Source of the DNA: Kutzneria sp. CA-103260 | Lineage (GTDB): Bacteria > Actinomycetota > Actinomycetes > Mycobacteriales > Pseudonocardiaceae | NCBI RefSeq assembly: GCF_018263855.1 | Contig: NZ_CP073318.1 | Span: 7,130,001-7,194,000, forward strand | Reading direction: 5' to 3' | Length of the DNA stretch: 64,000 nucleotides | Part shown: positions 1 to 9,645 of the stretch, in pieces | Numbering within the stretch: the stretch's first letter is position 1 | How the letters are laid out: the number at the start of each line of letters is the position of its first letter | The notes under the pieces: generated by a model | What the model saw: only the letters and a program-made list of their open reading frames with translations | Told to the model about the DNA's origin: nothing | The model's database searches: none | Made by a program: the position numbers and the translations under genes

Positions 1-596
1 GCGTAGGCGGAGCCGTAGTAGCGCTCCAGTTCGGACAGCGGGTCCTCGGGGCGTTCGAGGGCCTTGGCGATGGCCGGCCGGGAGGCTACGGCGTCCGGGG
101 CCCAGGTCTCGGGGTTCCACAGGGCCGAGCGGAGGAAGGCCTTGGCACAGTGGTGGAAAATCTCCTCGATCTCGACCAGCATGACGATCTTGGGGCGGTT
201 GCCCTTGACGACGAGGCGGTCGAAGAACGGGGCGTCGGAGAGCAGGCGGGCGCGGCCGTTGATGCGCAGGGTGTCGCCACGGCCGGGAATCATGTAGAGC
301 AGGCCGACGTGCGGGTTGGACAGCACGTTGTGCCAGCCGTCGACGCGGCGGTTGCCGGGACGGTCGGGCACGGCGATGGTGCGGTCGTCGAGCACGAGGG
401 TGAAGCCGGGCGGGTCGCCCTTGGGTGAGACGTCGCAGGTGCCGTCGGCGGCGCTGGTGGCGATCAGGCAGAACGGCGAGGCGGCCAGCCACTGCCGGTC
501 CAGTTCGTGCAGCGCGGGCCGGGCCTTGTCGGCGACCCGCGGCAGTGGCTCGCCGACCAGTTCGGTCAGCTCGTCAACGGATGTGATCTCGCGCAA
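1..596 (-). CDS. PPOX-class FMN-dependent flavoprotein (MSMEG_1061-like), 3' end outside window
   Basis: The minus-strand frame is open from a TTG at 594-596 to the window edge, giving about 198 residues. The start is supported by a GAGGGGGGA ribosome site 5 nt upstream. The protein begins MREITSVDELTEL. Its body has the split-barrel pattern of pyridoxamine-phosphate-oxidase-like flavoproteins: CLIATSAADG, DVSPKGDPPG, then IAVPDRPGNRR, NPHVGLLYMIPG and DTLRINGRA. In this family such stretches bind FMN phosphate, and members reduce small molecules or bind flavin/F420; the substrate here is unknown. It is divergent from the HSP90-like gene. The last residues and stop are missing. The family call is by remembered motif pattern only. 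Confidence 0.8.
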   Translation of the reverse strand, partial: MREITSVDELTELVGEPLPRVADKARPALHELDRQWLAASPFCLIATSAADGTCDVSPKGDPPGFTLVLDDRTIAVPDRPGNRRVDGWHNVLSNPHVGLLYMIPGRGDTLRINGRARLLSDAPFFDRLVVKGNRPKIVMLVEIEEIFHHCAKAFLRSALWNPETWAPDAVASRPAIAKALERPEDPLSELERYYGSAY

Positions 597-687
597 GGTG
601 TCCCCCCTCGACGACGAACAGTCCGTGACCGACCCTACGCGCCCTGGGCGCTGACCGGCCCGTCGACAGAAAGCCCCTCTGTGAAAG

Positions 688-716
688 TTGGCCGCGCGCT
701 CGACCGAAACCATCTA
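688..716 (+). promoter_or_regulatory. Possible sigma-70-like promoter of the HSP90-like operon
   Basis: TTGGCC at 688-693 and CATCTA at 711-716 are separated by 17 nt. Transcription would start a few bases before the GTG at 728, giving an almost leaderless message. The -10 box is only moderately consensus-like. Confidence 0.3.
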
Positions 717-727
717 CCCTGCTGCGC

Positions 728-2497
728 GTGAACCGCACGTTCCAGGTAGACCTGCGCGGTGTTGTGGACCTGCTCAGCCATCACCTGTACGCCAGCCCGC
801 GGGTGTACCTGCGCGAGCTCATGCAGAACGCGGTGGACGCGGTCACAGCCCGGAGCGCGGCAGACCCGGACGCACCGGCGCGGATCGGGATCGCCACCGG
901 GCCGGGGGCGGTGACGGTGACGGACACCGGGATCGGGCTGACCGAGGCCCAGGTGCACGAGCTGTTGGCGACCATCGGCCGCAGCTCCAAGCGGGACGAG
1001 CTGGGCTTCGCCCGGCACGAGTTCCTCGGCCAGTTCGGCATCGGCCTGCTGTCGGCGTTCCTGGTGGCCGACGAGGTCCGGGTGACGACGCGGGCCGAGG
1101 GCGCGCCGGCGGTGCGGTGGATCGGCCGGGCCGACGGCACGTACGACATCTCCCCGGCGGACAGGGACGAGGTCGGCACCACGGTGGAGCTGGCCGCCCG
1201 CCCCGGCACGGAGCAGTGGTTCGAACCGCCGACGGTGGTCGAGCTGGCCCGCCTGTACGGCTCGATGCTGCCGGTGCCGGTCACCGTGGACAGCACGGCG
1301 GTCAGCGGCGCGGGCACGCCGTGGCGCGACGACGACCGCACGCCAGGGTTGCGGCGCGCCGATCTGGTCGGCTACGCGCAGGAGACGCTGGGCTTCACCC
1401 CGTTCGACGTGATCGAGCTGGCGGTGCCGGAGGCGGGCCTGACCGGCGTGGCCTACGTGCTGCCGTTCCCGGCGAACCCGGCCGAGCACGCCGGCCACCG
1501 CGTCTACCTCAAGGGCATGCTGCTCACGGAGAGCGCGCCGGGCCTGCTGCCGGACTGGGCCTTCTTCGCCCGCTGCGTGGTCGACGCCGGCGAGCTGCGG
1601 CCGACGGCCAGCCGCGAGGCGCTGTACGAGGACAACCTGCTGGAGGCCACCCGGCAGGCCCTCGGCGACCAACTGCGCGGCTGGCTGGTCGGACTGGCCC
1701 GCACCGACGAGGCCCGCCTGCACAAGTTCCTCGGCGTGCACCACCTGGGCGTGAAGGCGCTGGCCCTGCACGACGACGACATGCTGCGGCTGGTCGAGCA
1801 GTGGTGGCCGATGGAGACCAACGTCGGCCGGATGACGCTGGCCGACTTCCGGGCCCAGCACGGCGAAATCCGCTACTGCGCCACCACCGACGACTTCCGA
1901 CAGCTGGCCGGCGTGGCCGCGGCCCAGGACATCGCGCTGGTCAACGGCGGCTACACCTACGACACGGAGATCGTCGAGCGGCTGCCGGCGATCGAGCCGG
2001 GGCTGACCGTGTCCCGGCTGGACCCGACCGACCTGGCCACCCGCTTCGACGGCGTGCCGCCGGACACCGAGCTGGCGCTGCGGCCGTTCCTGACCGCGGC
2101 CCAGCGGGCGATGGACCGGCTGGGCTGCGAGGTGGTGCTGCGCTCCTACGAGCCGGCGTCGCTGCCGGTGCTGTTCCTGGTCGACCGGTCGGCGGCGTTC
2201 CAGGCCGAGCTACGGGCCACCAAGCAGCGGGTGGACGAGCTGTGGGCGGGCGTCCTGTCGGCGTTCGACAAGCCGGCCGACGACCGGCCGCAGCTGGTGC
2301 TCAACCACCGCAACCCGTTGGTGCGCCGGGTGTGCGGACTGTCCGACCCGGACCTGGTCGGCCTGTCGGTGGAGGCGCTGTACGGACAGGCGTTGCTGCT
2401 GGGCTATCACCCGATCCGGCCGGCCGACGCGGCCCTGCTCAACCGTTCCTTCCTGGGTCTGCTGGACCAGGCTGTGCCGACGGAGGGGAACCCGTGA
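728..2497 (+). CDS. HSP90-like (HtpG-type) chaperone ATPase
   Basis: 589 residues from a GTG start. The N-terminus carries the GHKL/Bergerat ATP-binding fold: ELMQNAVDA at residues 30-38 (N box), DTGIG at 66-70 (G1 box) and GQFGIGLLS at 101-109 (G2 lid). The middle part contains an HSP90 M-domain-like stretch with YLKGMLL and a TASREALYEDN segment typical of the family. At 589 aa it is a little shorter than E. coli HtpG (624 aa) and diverges towards the C-terminal dimerisation region. It matches the actinobacterial HSP90-family proteins that sit next to TPR genes. Its stop overlaps the GTG of the TPR gene (GTGA, 2494-2497), so the two are translationally coupled and probably work together. 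Client proteins are unknown. Confidence 0.85.
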   Translation: MNRTFQVDLRGVVDLLSHHLYASPRVYLRELMQNAVDAVTARSAADPDAPARIGIATGPGAVTVTDTGIGLTEAQVHELLATIGRSSKRDELGFARHEFLGQFGIGLLSAFLVADEVRVTTRAEGAPAVRWIGRADGTYDISPADRDEVGTTVELAARPGTEQWFEPPTVVELARLYGSMLPVPVTVDSTAVSGAGTPWRDDDRTPGLRRADLVGYAQETLGFTPFDVIELAVPEAGLTGVAYVLPFPANPAEHAGHRVYLKGMLLTESAPGLLPDWAFFARCVVDAGELRPTASREALYEDNLLEATRQALGDQLRGWLVGLARTDEARLHKFLGVHHLGVKALALHDDDMLRLVEQWWPMETNVGRMTLADFRAQHGEIRYCATTDDFRQLAGVAAAQDIALVNGGYTYDTEIVERLPAIEPGLTVSRLDPTDLATRFDGVPPDTELALRPFLTAAQRAMDRLGCEVVLRSYEPASLPVLFLVDRSAAFQAELRATKQRVDELWAGVLSAFDKPADDRPQLVLNHRNPLVRRVCGLSDPDLVGLSVEALYGQALLLGYHPIRPADAALLNRSFLGLLDQAVPTEGNP

Positions 2498-5232
2498 CCT
2501 TCTCCGAACAGGATCTGGCCGACCGGCTCAGCCAGGTCAGTCTCATGCCGTACGGGCGCGGGCAGGTCGCGGCGGTCGAGGAACTGCTGCGGCACGTGGA
2601 CGCGACCGGCAGCGACCGGCTGAAGTACGCCACCCGGCTGCTGGCCACCAAGGCGTACAAGTACGGCGGCGAGCCGGCGAAGGGATTCGTGACCTTCTCC
2701 TGGTGCGTGGCCGCGTACGACCGGGGCGAGAGCGATCCGCTGCACAACCACAGCCTGTTCTGGTACTTCAAGTGGATGGTCGGCGCGCTGACCAGTTTCC
2801 CGGAGGTGCCGCTGGACCGGACCTACGGCGTGCTGGACGACATGGAGCGCCGCTACCGGCTGGCCGGGCACACCATGCACCCGGTGCACCAGTACCGCCT
2901 GCTCGTCGCGCAGCACATCGGGGACCGGGAGACCGCGGCCGAGCAGTACCGGCTGTTGTGCGCCGCGCCGCGCGGCTCGATGGCGGACTGCGTCGGCTGC
3001 GTGCCGACCGCGAAGGCGTCCTACCTGAGCTGGCACGGCCGTTACGAGGACGCGGTCGCGCAGGCGATGCCGGCGCTGGACGGCCGGGCCGGCTGTAGCG
3101 AACAGCCGCAGGCCATCCTCACCGAGCTGCTGGAGCCGTACCTGCGCACGGGTCGGCTGACCGAGGCCGCCGAGGCGCATCGCGCGGCGTACCGGACGAT
3201 CCAGAGCGACCGGGCCGAGCTGAACGCGGTGGCCGACCACCTGGCTTTCTGCACCCGCACCGGCAATCACGCGCGGGCGCTGGAGCTGGTCGAGCGGCAC
3301 GTGGGCTGGCTGGCCGGGCCGCCGACGCCGCACTCGGACATGCGGTTCAGCGCCATCGCCGCCGGGGCGCTGGGCCGGGTCGCCGACGCGGGCCACTCGA
3401 ATCTGACGGTACGCCGAGGAGCTGATGAGATCGGCGTGGCCGAGCTGCGGGACGAGCTGACCGAGCGGGCTCTGGTGCTGGCGGCCAAGTTCGACGCCCG
3501 CAACGGCACCGACGAGGTCGGCCGGCTGGTCGCCGTGGACCTGGCCGCCGAGCCGCTGGTGGAGCACCTGCCGCTGTCCGGTCCGGCCCGCAAGGCCGCG
3601 GCCCGGTCGGCGCCGGAACCGCCGAAGGCAGAGCTGCCGGACTCCCCCGAGGAGTTGGCCGAGCTGGCCGAGGCGCAGTGGTCGCGGGCGGACATCGACG
3701 AGTCGTCCGCCACGTGGCAGCGGTTCGACGAGCTGTGCCCGGAGCCGGCGGGCGAGCTGCTGGTCCGCCGGCTGAACGCGCTCGGGGCCACGCAGGCCAG
3801 CCAGCACCCGGAACTGGCCGAGCAGACCTGGCAGCGGGCGGTCGACCTGAGCACCGAGATCGGCGACGAGCAGCGCCGGCACTCGGCGCTGGGCCGGCTC
3901 GCGGTGCTGTACTGCATGACCGACCGGGGCGACCAGGGCCATCCGCTGCTGGTCGAGATGTGTGCGGAAGTCGACCGGACCGGCGACGCCGAACGCCGGC
4001 TCGCGGCGCGGATGCGCCTGCTGGCCGGGCTGGAGGCGATGCATCGCCACGACGAGGCCGCGGCGGTGTTGGCCGGGCTGGACGAGCTGGCGGCCGAGTC
4101 CGGCAAGCCGGAGCGGGTCGCCCAGGTCGCGTTCGAACACGCCCAGCGCAGCGGCGCCGTTGAGGACGCCGATCGGGCGGTCGAGCTGTGGCGGGCGGTC
4201 GGGCCGTGCAACGCGCTGTACCGGGCCGTGGTGCTCGCCGCCAACGCTCGCGCCGCCGGCGGTGACCTGGCCGGGGCACACGACCTGCTGGGCGAGGCCG
4301 TGCGGGCGACCGACCCGGGTGTCCGGGGTTGGGCCGCGCACCAGCGGGGCCGGCTGGCGCTGGACCTCAACCGGGCGCAGGACGCCTACGAGTCGCTGGT
4401 GGACGCCATCGCCGCCCTGACCGCGGCCGACGCGCCGGTGGGAATCGCCTACGCCCAGCTCGACCTGGCCGCCGCCTGCCTGGGGCTGGACCGCCCCGAC
4501 GAGCTGGCCGACTGTGTGGAGGACGCGCTGCCGGTGCTGGTCCGGATCGGCGACGCCGACGAGGCCGCGCGGGCCCGGTTCCTGCTGGCCAAGGCCTATC
4601 GGACGCTGGGTCGCGGCGTGCCGGCCCTGGAGCTGCTGGACCAGGTGGCCGAGCACTGCCGGGCCGGCGGCAATCCGGCCGGCTTGGCGCAGATGCTGTC
4701 GGCCTCGGCCGAGATCCTGGATTCGTTGGACCGGGACGCCGAGGCCGCGCAGCGGTTCGTCGAGGCCGCCGACGCCTATCGCGAGGCCGAACTGCCGGTG
4801 GAGGAGCTGTCGTGCCGACGGCGGTGCGCCACGTCGTGGCTGTGGGGCGGCGAGCACGAGTTGGCCGTGGAGGCGTTGGGCGCTGCCGACGTCTTGGCTG
4901 CCCAGAGCCTCGGTGGCCAGCTGGGTGAGACCGAGCCGGCGCTGATCTGGGAGCAGGCCATGCTCGGCTACGACGGGGCGCGGGTGCTGGCCAACACCGA
5001 GCGGTTCGGGGAGGCCCTGGTGCGGGTGGCCCCGGTCGCGGAGCGGTTCCGGCGGCTGGAGGCCTACACCGAGGCCGCGATGGCCGAGGCGCTGCGCGGC
5101 CGGCTGCTGGTCGACCTGGACCGGCTGCCCGAGGCCGAGCAGGTGCTGACCGAGGCCCTGGCCGCCCTGCCGGAGGAGCTGGAGGGGCCGCGGCGGCAGC
5201 TGGCGACACTGCTGGAGCGGATCAGAAGCTGA
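2494..5232 (+). CDS. Large tetratricopeptide-repeat protein coupled to the HSP90-like chaperone
   Basis: 912 residues from the GTG at 2494, overlapping the HSP90-like stop by 4 nt. The sequence is almost wholly alpha-helical TPR-type repeat. Helical pairs rich in Ala, Leu, Glu and Arg recur at roughly 34-40 residue spacing throughout, for example around the segments GHPLLVEMCAEV, AHDLLGEAVRATDP and EAEQVLTEALAALP. The N-terminal 300 residues are less regular and contain a CVGC pair. No catalytic motif, signal peptide or membrane segment was seen. TPR scaffolds often bind HSP90 C-termini or organise multi-protein complexes, so a co-chaperone or client-adaptor role is the natural inference. A strong hairpin follows the stop. 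Confidence 0.8.
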   Translation: MTFSEQDLADRLSQVSLMPYGRGQVAAVEELLRHVDATGSDRLKYATRLLATKAYKYGGEPAKGFVTFSWCVAAYDRGESDPLHNHSLFWYFKWMVGALTSFPEVPLDRTYGVLDDMERRYRLAGHTMHPVHQYRLLVAQHIGDRETAAEQYRLLCAAPRGSMADCVGCVPTAKASYLSWHGRYEDAVAQAMPALDGRAGCSEQPQAILTELLEPYLRTGRLTEAAEAHRAAYRTIQSDRAELNAVADHLAFCTRTGNHARALELVERHVGWLAGPPTPHSDMRFSAIAAGALGRVADAGHSNLTVRRGADEIGVAELRDELTERALVLAAKFDARNGTDEVGRLVAVDLAAEPLVEHLPLSGPARKAAARSAPEPPKAELPDSPEELAELAEAQWSRADIDESSATWQRFDELCPEPAGELLVRRLNALGATQASQHPELAEQTWQRAVDLSTEIGDEQRRHSALGRLAVLYCMTDRGDQGHPLLVEMCAEVDRTGDAERRLAARMRLLAGLEAMHRHDEAAAVLAGLDELAAESGKPERVAQVAFEHAQRSGAVEDADRAVELWRAVGPCNALYRAVVLAANARAAGGDLAGAHDLLGEAVRATDPGVRGWAAHQRGRLALDLNRAQDAYESLVDAIAALTAADAPVGIAYAQLDLAAACLGLDRPDELADCVEDALPVLVRIGDADEAARARFLLAKAYRTLGRGVPALELLDQVAEHCRAGGNPAGLAQMLSASAEILDSLDRDAEAAQRFVEAADAYREAELPVEELSCRRRCATSWLWGGEHELAVEALGAADVLAAQSLGGQLGETEPALIWEQAMLGYDGARVLANTERFGEALVRVAPVAERFRRLEAYTEAAMAEALRGRLLVDLDRLPEAEQVLTEALAALPEELEGPRRQLATLLERIRS

Positions 5233-5235
5233 GCA

Positions 5236-5270
5236 GCCACGGGTCCTGTCAGGGGGAAAGGACCCGTGGC
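5236..5270. terminator. Strong hairpin after the HSP90-TPR operon
   Basis: GCCACGGGTCC (5236-5246) and GGACCCGTGGC (5260-5270) form a perfect 11-bp stem with a 13-nt loop, 3 nt after the TPR stop codon. There is no U-tract, which is usual for actinomycete terminators. Confidence 0.7.
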
Positions 5271-5350
5271 AAGTCAGCGAGAGCCGCCGTCGACCGGGCC
5301 CACCCGCCGCGCCGCAGGTGTGTCGGCGCGAGCCGACCGGAGCCCTCCAG

Positions 5351-5454
5351 ACCCACCGGCCGGCGACAGCGCCGGTGGGTCGCCGTTCCCCCCAAGGTGC
5401 GGGCGCCTCGGCATGGACCCCGTCACTGAGCAGACCCCTCTGCTCCTCAGTGAC
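5351..5454. repeat. Two further inverted repeats in the 5233-5673 gap
   Basis: ACCCACCGGC (5351-5360) pairs perfectly with GCCGGTGGGT (5371-5380). GTCACTGAG (5422-5430) pairs with CTCAGTGAC (5446-5454), with a possible inner CAGA/TCTG extension. They lie in a 441-nt stretch without a convincing gene. Two short overlapping frames in it (5266-5592, 5318-5677) lack a ribosome site and family resemblance. The rest (5455-5673) should hold the promoter of the WD40 gene; TAAAAT at 5590-5595 is a candidate -10 but has no matching -35. Confidence 0.5.
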
Positions 5455-5673
5455 CCGCGAAGTCCTCACCGCTGGAAACCTCAGATCCCCGAACCCGACC
5501 CCATCCCCATGGACCCGGTCCGGAAACGCACCTCGCAGAGCTTGTCAGCCGGTGGCCGGGGGTGTGGCCTCGTGCACGCGTCCGGTCCGTAAAATGCCTG
5601 CTCAGACAGGCACGACGGTTTTCCGGTCCGGACGTGACGACCGGCAGAGACGACTACGGGCAGGCCGCGACAG

Positions 5674-8600
5674 ATGAGCAGTTCGGCACCGGTGCTGGGG
5701 CCAAGGGGGCAGTTCGCGGAGCGGTTCGCGCTGCTCTACGCCGAGGCGGGCGAGCCGCCGCTGAAGCGGGTGACGGAGTCGGTGGCGCGCGCCCGCAAGG
5801 TGGACGAGAAGGGTCGCCCGGTGCGGGTGCCGGCGCAGCGGGTCAGCGACTGGCGGCGCGGCCGGAACGTGCCGGCGCGGTTCGCGGCGCTGGCGGCGGT
5901 GCTGGACGTGTTGGTCGGTGAGGCCCGCAAGCTGCGACCGACGCCGGTGGTGGAGGGCCTGTACGACATCGCGGCCTGGCACCGGCTGTGGGAGCAGGCG
6001 TTGGCCAGCCCGGTGACGCCGGAGGCCGAGCCGGAGGAGCAGCAGCCGGCCGAGGAGGCCGGCGCCTGCCCGTACCGGGGGCTGGCGGTGTTCCGGCAGG
6101 AGGACTCGGGCTGGTTCTACGGCCGGGAGCGCAGCACGGCGGCGCTGGTGTCGCGGCTGGCGTCGGCGGTCCGGACCGGCGGCATCGTGATGCTGGTCGG
6201 CGCGTCCGGCGCGGGCAAGTCGTCGCTGATGCGGGCCGGGGTGGGGCCGGCGGTGCAGGAGGGCGCGCTCGGTCCGGGCTCGTGGCCGACGCTGGTGCTG
6301 ACGCCGACCGTGGACCCGCTCAAGGAGCTGACCCGGCTGGTGCCGGAGCTGGCCGAGGCGGTCGACGACGGCCTGGTCGACTACGACGAGGCCACGTTCA
6401 CGGCCCGCGTGCGGGAGGCGGTCGCGGCCTACGGCACGCGGGTCGCGGGCCCGGGCGCGCGACCCGTACTGATGGTCGACCAGTTCGAGGAGGCCTTCAC
6501 CCTCGCCGACGACGAGGCGCGGCGCGGGCTGTTCGTGGCGGCGCTGCACGCGGCGTGCACGGGCGAGGGCCAGGCCCTGGTGGTGCTGGGTGTACGGGCC
6601 GACTTCTACGGTCGCTGCCTGGACTACCGGGAGCTGGCCGAGGCGTTGCAGGACCGGCAGATGGTGCTGGGCGCGATGACGGTGGCCGAGCTGCGGGACG
6701 CGGTGGCGCGGCCGGCCCGCGCGGTCGGGCTCCAGCTGGAGTCGGGCCTGGTCGACCTGATGCTGTCGGACCTGGGCGTGAACACCTCGCGCAACGGCCA
6801 GAACAGCTACGACGCCGGCGCGCTGCCGCTGTTGTCGCACGCGCTGCTGGCCACCTGGCAGCGGCGGCAGGCGGGCCGGATGACCGTGGCCGGCTACCGG
6901 GCGGCGGGCGGCATCCGGGGCGCGGTGGCGGCGACGGCCGAGCGGGCCTGGGCCGATCTGGACACCGCCGGGCAGGGCGCGGCCCGGCCGGTGCTGCTGC
7001 GGCTGGTCCGGGTGGGCGAGGACACGCAGGACACGCGCCGCCGGTCCAGCCGGCAGGAGCTGCTGGAGCTGGCGGTGAACCCGACGGCCGCCACCGAGGC
7101 GCTGGAGGTGCTGACCCGGGCCCGCCTGGTCACGGTGGACGCCGGCATCGTGGAGATCACCCACGAGGCGCTGTTGCAGGCCTGGCCACGGCTGCGCGGC
7201 TGGATCGACCGAGACCGCGCCGGCAACCTGCTGCGGCAGCGGCTGGAGGAGGACGCCGAGAGCTGGGAGACCGAGAACCGGGACGCTTCGCTGCTGTACC
7301 GGGGCGGCCGGCTGGAGGCGGCCCAGCAGTGGGCGCACTCGGCGGAGCCGGGCGTGCTGACCACGGTGGCCACCGCGTTCCTGGACAACTCGATCCGGCA
7401 CCGCCGCCGGGCCGCGTGGCTGCGCCGCTCCGGCGTGGCGGTGGTGGTCGTGCTGGCGGTGATCGCCGTGGTGGCCGCGTCGATGGCCGTCAACCAGCGG
7501 GACGACGCGGTGTTCGCGAGCGTGCTGGCCGAGACCGACAACGCCATGACCAACGACCCGGCGCTGGGGGCGCAGCTGGCCCTGGTGGCGCACCAGATGC
7601 GGCCGGACAGCCCGGACGCCAACTCCCGGGTGCTGGCGTCGGCGTCGGGGCCGCTGTCCACGGTGCTGACCGGGCACACCGGCGCGGTCTATCTGACCAC
7701 GTTCAGCCCGAACGGCCAGCTGCTGGCCAGCGCCAGCTACGACAACACGGTGCGGCTGTGGGACGTGCGGGACCCGCACCGGCCGAAGCCGCTGGGCCAG
7801 CCGATCACCGGCTTCGGCAGCTGGGTCAGCTCGGCGGTGTTCAGCCCGGACGGCAGGACCCTGGCCGCGGCCGGCGACGACCACCTGGTGCGGCTGTTCG
7901 ACGTCAGCGACCCGGCCCACCCCAAGCCGATCGGCCAGCCGCTGGACGCCGGCACCGGCACCATCTACCTGGTGGCGTTCAGCCCCGACGGCAAGACCCT
8001 GGCCGCCGCCTGCGAGCGCTCGAAGGTGCAGCTGTGGGACGTGCACGACGTCACGCACCCGACCCCGGGGCCGGCGCTGACCGGGCACACCGGGCCGGTG
8101 CGGTCAGTCACGTTCAGCCCGGACGGGCGCTACCTGGCCGCCGGTGGCGACGACGACAGCGTGCTGCTCTACTCCATGGCCACCAAGGACCGGGTCGGCG
8201 AGCCGCTGACCGGCTACAAGGGCACGGTGCACTCGGTGGCGTTCAGCCCGGACGGCCGGATGCTGGGCACCGGCAGCGACGACGGCTCGGTGCGGCTGTG
8301 GGACACCAGCGACCCGACCGGGGCCATGCCGGCGATCGGGCTGCCGCTGACCGGTCTGGGCGCGATCTGGTCGGTGTCGTTCTCCCCGGACGGCAAGGTG
8401 TTCGCCGCGGCCAGCTCGGACGGCTCGCTGCGGCTGTGGAACATGACCAACCCGACCCTGCCGCTGCTCATCGGCCAGCCGCTGACCGGCAGCAACGGCC
8501 TGAGCGCGCTGGGCTTCAGCCCGGACGGCCGGACGCTGGCCACCGGCGGCAACGACACCGACGTCCGGCTGTGGTCGCTGCCGCCGACCACGGGCATCGC

Positions 8601-9645
8601 GCACTCCGCCGGCGTCGGCACGCCCACCGTCCGGTCAGACGGCAAGGTGATGGTCACCGGCGCGAGCAACGGGGCGGTCCAGGTGTGGGAGCTGGCCGAT
8701 CCCGGGCTGCCCAAGCCGCTCGGCCCGCCGCTGACCGGGCCGGCCGGCGTCAGCCAGAGCCGGTTCACCCCGGACGGCCGGACGCTGGCCGTGGTGTACG
8801 GCAACAAGGAGGTCGACCTGTTCGACATGGCCGACCCGGCGCACCCGCGACGGCTGGGCCACCCGATCCCGCTCGGCACCCGGTACTCGTCGATGCTGGT
8901 GCTCAGCCCCGACGGCCGGACGCTGGTCACCGACTACGACGACCACAGCGCCGTGCTGTGGGACATCAGCGACCCGGCCGACCCCAAGCGGCTGAGCGAG
9001 CCGGTGATCACGCACGGCCCCAAGCAGAGCGACTACGTCTACGACGGCGTGTTCACCAAGGACGGCAAGACGCTGATCACCGTCAGCGCGGTGCGGACCG
9101 TGCGGCTGTGGGACGTCAGCGACCCGCGGCACCCGCGGCCGCTGGGCCAGCCGCTGACCGGGCACAACGACGCGGTGATCCGGCTGGCGATGTCCCCGGA
9201 CGGCAAGACCATCGCCACCGCCGGCGACGACGACTTCGTGCTGCTGTGGGACATCAGCGATCCGGCCGCGCCCAAGCGGATCGCCTCGCTGACCGGCTAC
9301 ACCAAGAGCATCGGCTCCATGCAGTTCAGCCCGGACGGCAAGACGCTGGTCACCGGCAACTCCGACCAGGGCATCCGGCTGTGGGACGTGAGCGACCCGA
9401 CCTCACCCCTGCCGCTGGGCGGTTCCCTGGTGCCGACCAACCAGTACGGCTACGGCGTGGCCTTCATCCCGGGCACGAACTTCCTGACCTACGACTCGTC
9501 GTGGGACAACGTGGTCCGCACCCTGGACCTGGACGTCGAGCACTCGGTCCAGCGGATCTGCGCCGAGACCCGCAACATCCTGACGCCGGCGGTCTGGAAC
9601 CTGCACCTGCCGCAGCTGCCCTACTCGCCGCCCTGCGAGGACTGA
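5674..9645 (+). CDS. HTH - STAND NTPase - transmembrane - 14-blade WD40 protein
   Basis: 1323 residues. Residues 1-100 look like the helical XRE-like N-terminus common in actinomycete WD40/STAND proteins (PAQRVSDWRRGRNVPARF). A novel STAND (nSTAND1) ATPase follows: CPYRGLAVFRQEDSGWFYGR entry, Walker A GASGAGKS near residue 176, and a Walker B-like VLMVDQFEEAF near 265. A single hydrophobic helix lies at about 586-606 (VAVVVVLAVIAVVAASMAV). The remaining ~700 residues are fourteen FSPDG...VRLWD WD40 repeats, enough for two seven-bladed propellers. The layout suggests a membrane-anchored sensor: propellers as receptor, ATPase as oligomerising switch, HTH-like region as effector. Such proteins are signalling or conflict-system candidates; no function is proven. 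Its 3' end overlaps the convergent glycosyltransferase by 25 nt. Confidence 0.85.
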   Translation: MSSSAPVLGPRGQFAERFALLYAEAGEPPLKRVTESVARARKVDEKGRPVRVPAQRVSDWRRGRNVPARFAALAAVLDVLVGEARKLRPTPVVEGLYDIAAWHRLWEQALASPVTPEAEPEEQQPAEEAGACPYRGLAVFRQEDSGWFYGRERSTAALVSRLASAVRTGGIVMLVGASGAGKSSLMRAGVGPAVQEGALGPGSWPTLVLTPTVDPLKELTRLVPELAEAVDDGLVDYDEATFTARVREAVAAYGTRVAGPGARPVLMVDQFEEAFTLADDEARRGLFVAALHAACTGEGQALVVLGVRADFYGRCLDYRELAEALQDRQMVLGAMTVAELRDAVARPARAVGLQLESGLVDLMLSDLGVNTSRNGQNSYDAGALPLLSHALLATWQRRQAGRMTVAGYRAAGGIRGAVAATAERAWADLDTAGQGAARPVLLRLVRVGEDTQDTRRRSSRQELLELAVNPTAATEALEVLTRARLVTVDAGIVEITHEALLQAWPRLRGWIDRDRAGNLLRQRLEEDAESWETENRDASLLYRGGRLEAAQQWAHSAEPGVLTTVATAFLDNSIRHRRRAAWLRRSGVAVVVVLAVIAVVAASMAVNQRDDAVFASVLAETDNAMTNDPALGAQLALVAHQMRPDSPDANSRVLASASGPLSTVLTGHTGAVYLTTFSPNGQLLASASYDNTVRLWDVRDPHRPKPLGQPITGFGSWVSSAVFSPDGRTLAAAGDDHLVRLFDVSDPAHPKPIGQPLDAGTGTIYLVAFSPDGKTLAAACERSKVQLWDVHDVTHPTPGPALTGHTGPVRSVTFSPDGRYLAAGGDDDSVLLYSMATKDRVGEPLTGYKGTVHSVAFSPDGRMLGTGSDDGSVRLWDTSDPTGAMPAIGLPLTGLGAIWSVSFSPDGKVFAAASSDGSLRLWNMTNPTLPLLIGQPLTGSNGLSALGFSPDGRTLATGGNDTDVRLWSLPPTTGIAHSAGVGTPTVRSDGKVMVTGASNGAVQVWELADPGLPKPLGPPLTGPAGVSQSRFTPDGRTLAVVYGNKEVDLFDMADPAHPRRLGHPIPLGTRYSSMLVLSPDGRTLVTDYDDHSAVLWDISDPADPKRLSEPVITHGPKQSDYVYDGVFTKDGKTLITVSAVRTVRLWDVSDPRHPRPLGQPLTGHNDAVIRLAMSPDGKTIATAGDDDFVLLWDISDPAAPKRIASLTGYTKSIGSMQFSPDGKTLVTGNSDQGIRLWDVSDPTSPLPLGGSLVPTNQYGYGVAFIPGTNFLTYDSSWDNVVRTLDLDVEHSVQRICAETRNILTPAVWNLHLPQLPYSPPCED

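Noticed and set aside
2407..5469. Very long antisense reading frame opposite the TPR gene (also 5602-8088 opposite the WD40 gene)
   Set aside because: Arises from GC-rich third positions; the product is Arg/Gln/His-rich without domain pattern and the opposite strand has clear families.
5266..5677. Two overlapping short plus-strand frames in the TPR-WD40 gap
   Set aside because: No ribosome site, Pro/Arg-rich composition, and they run through three hairpins.
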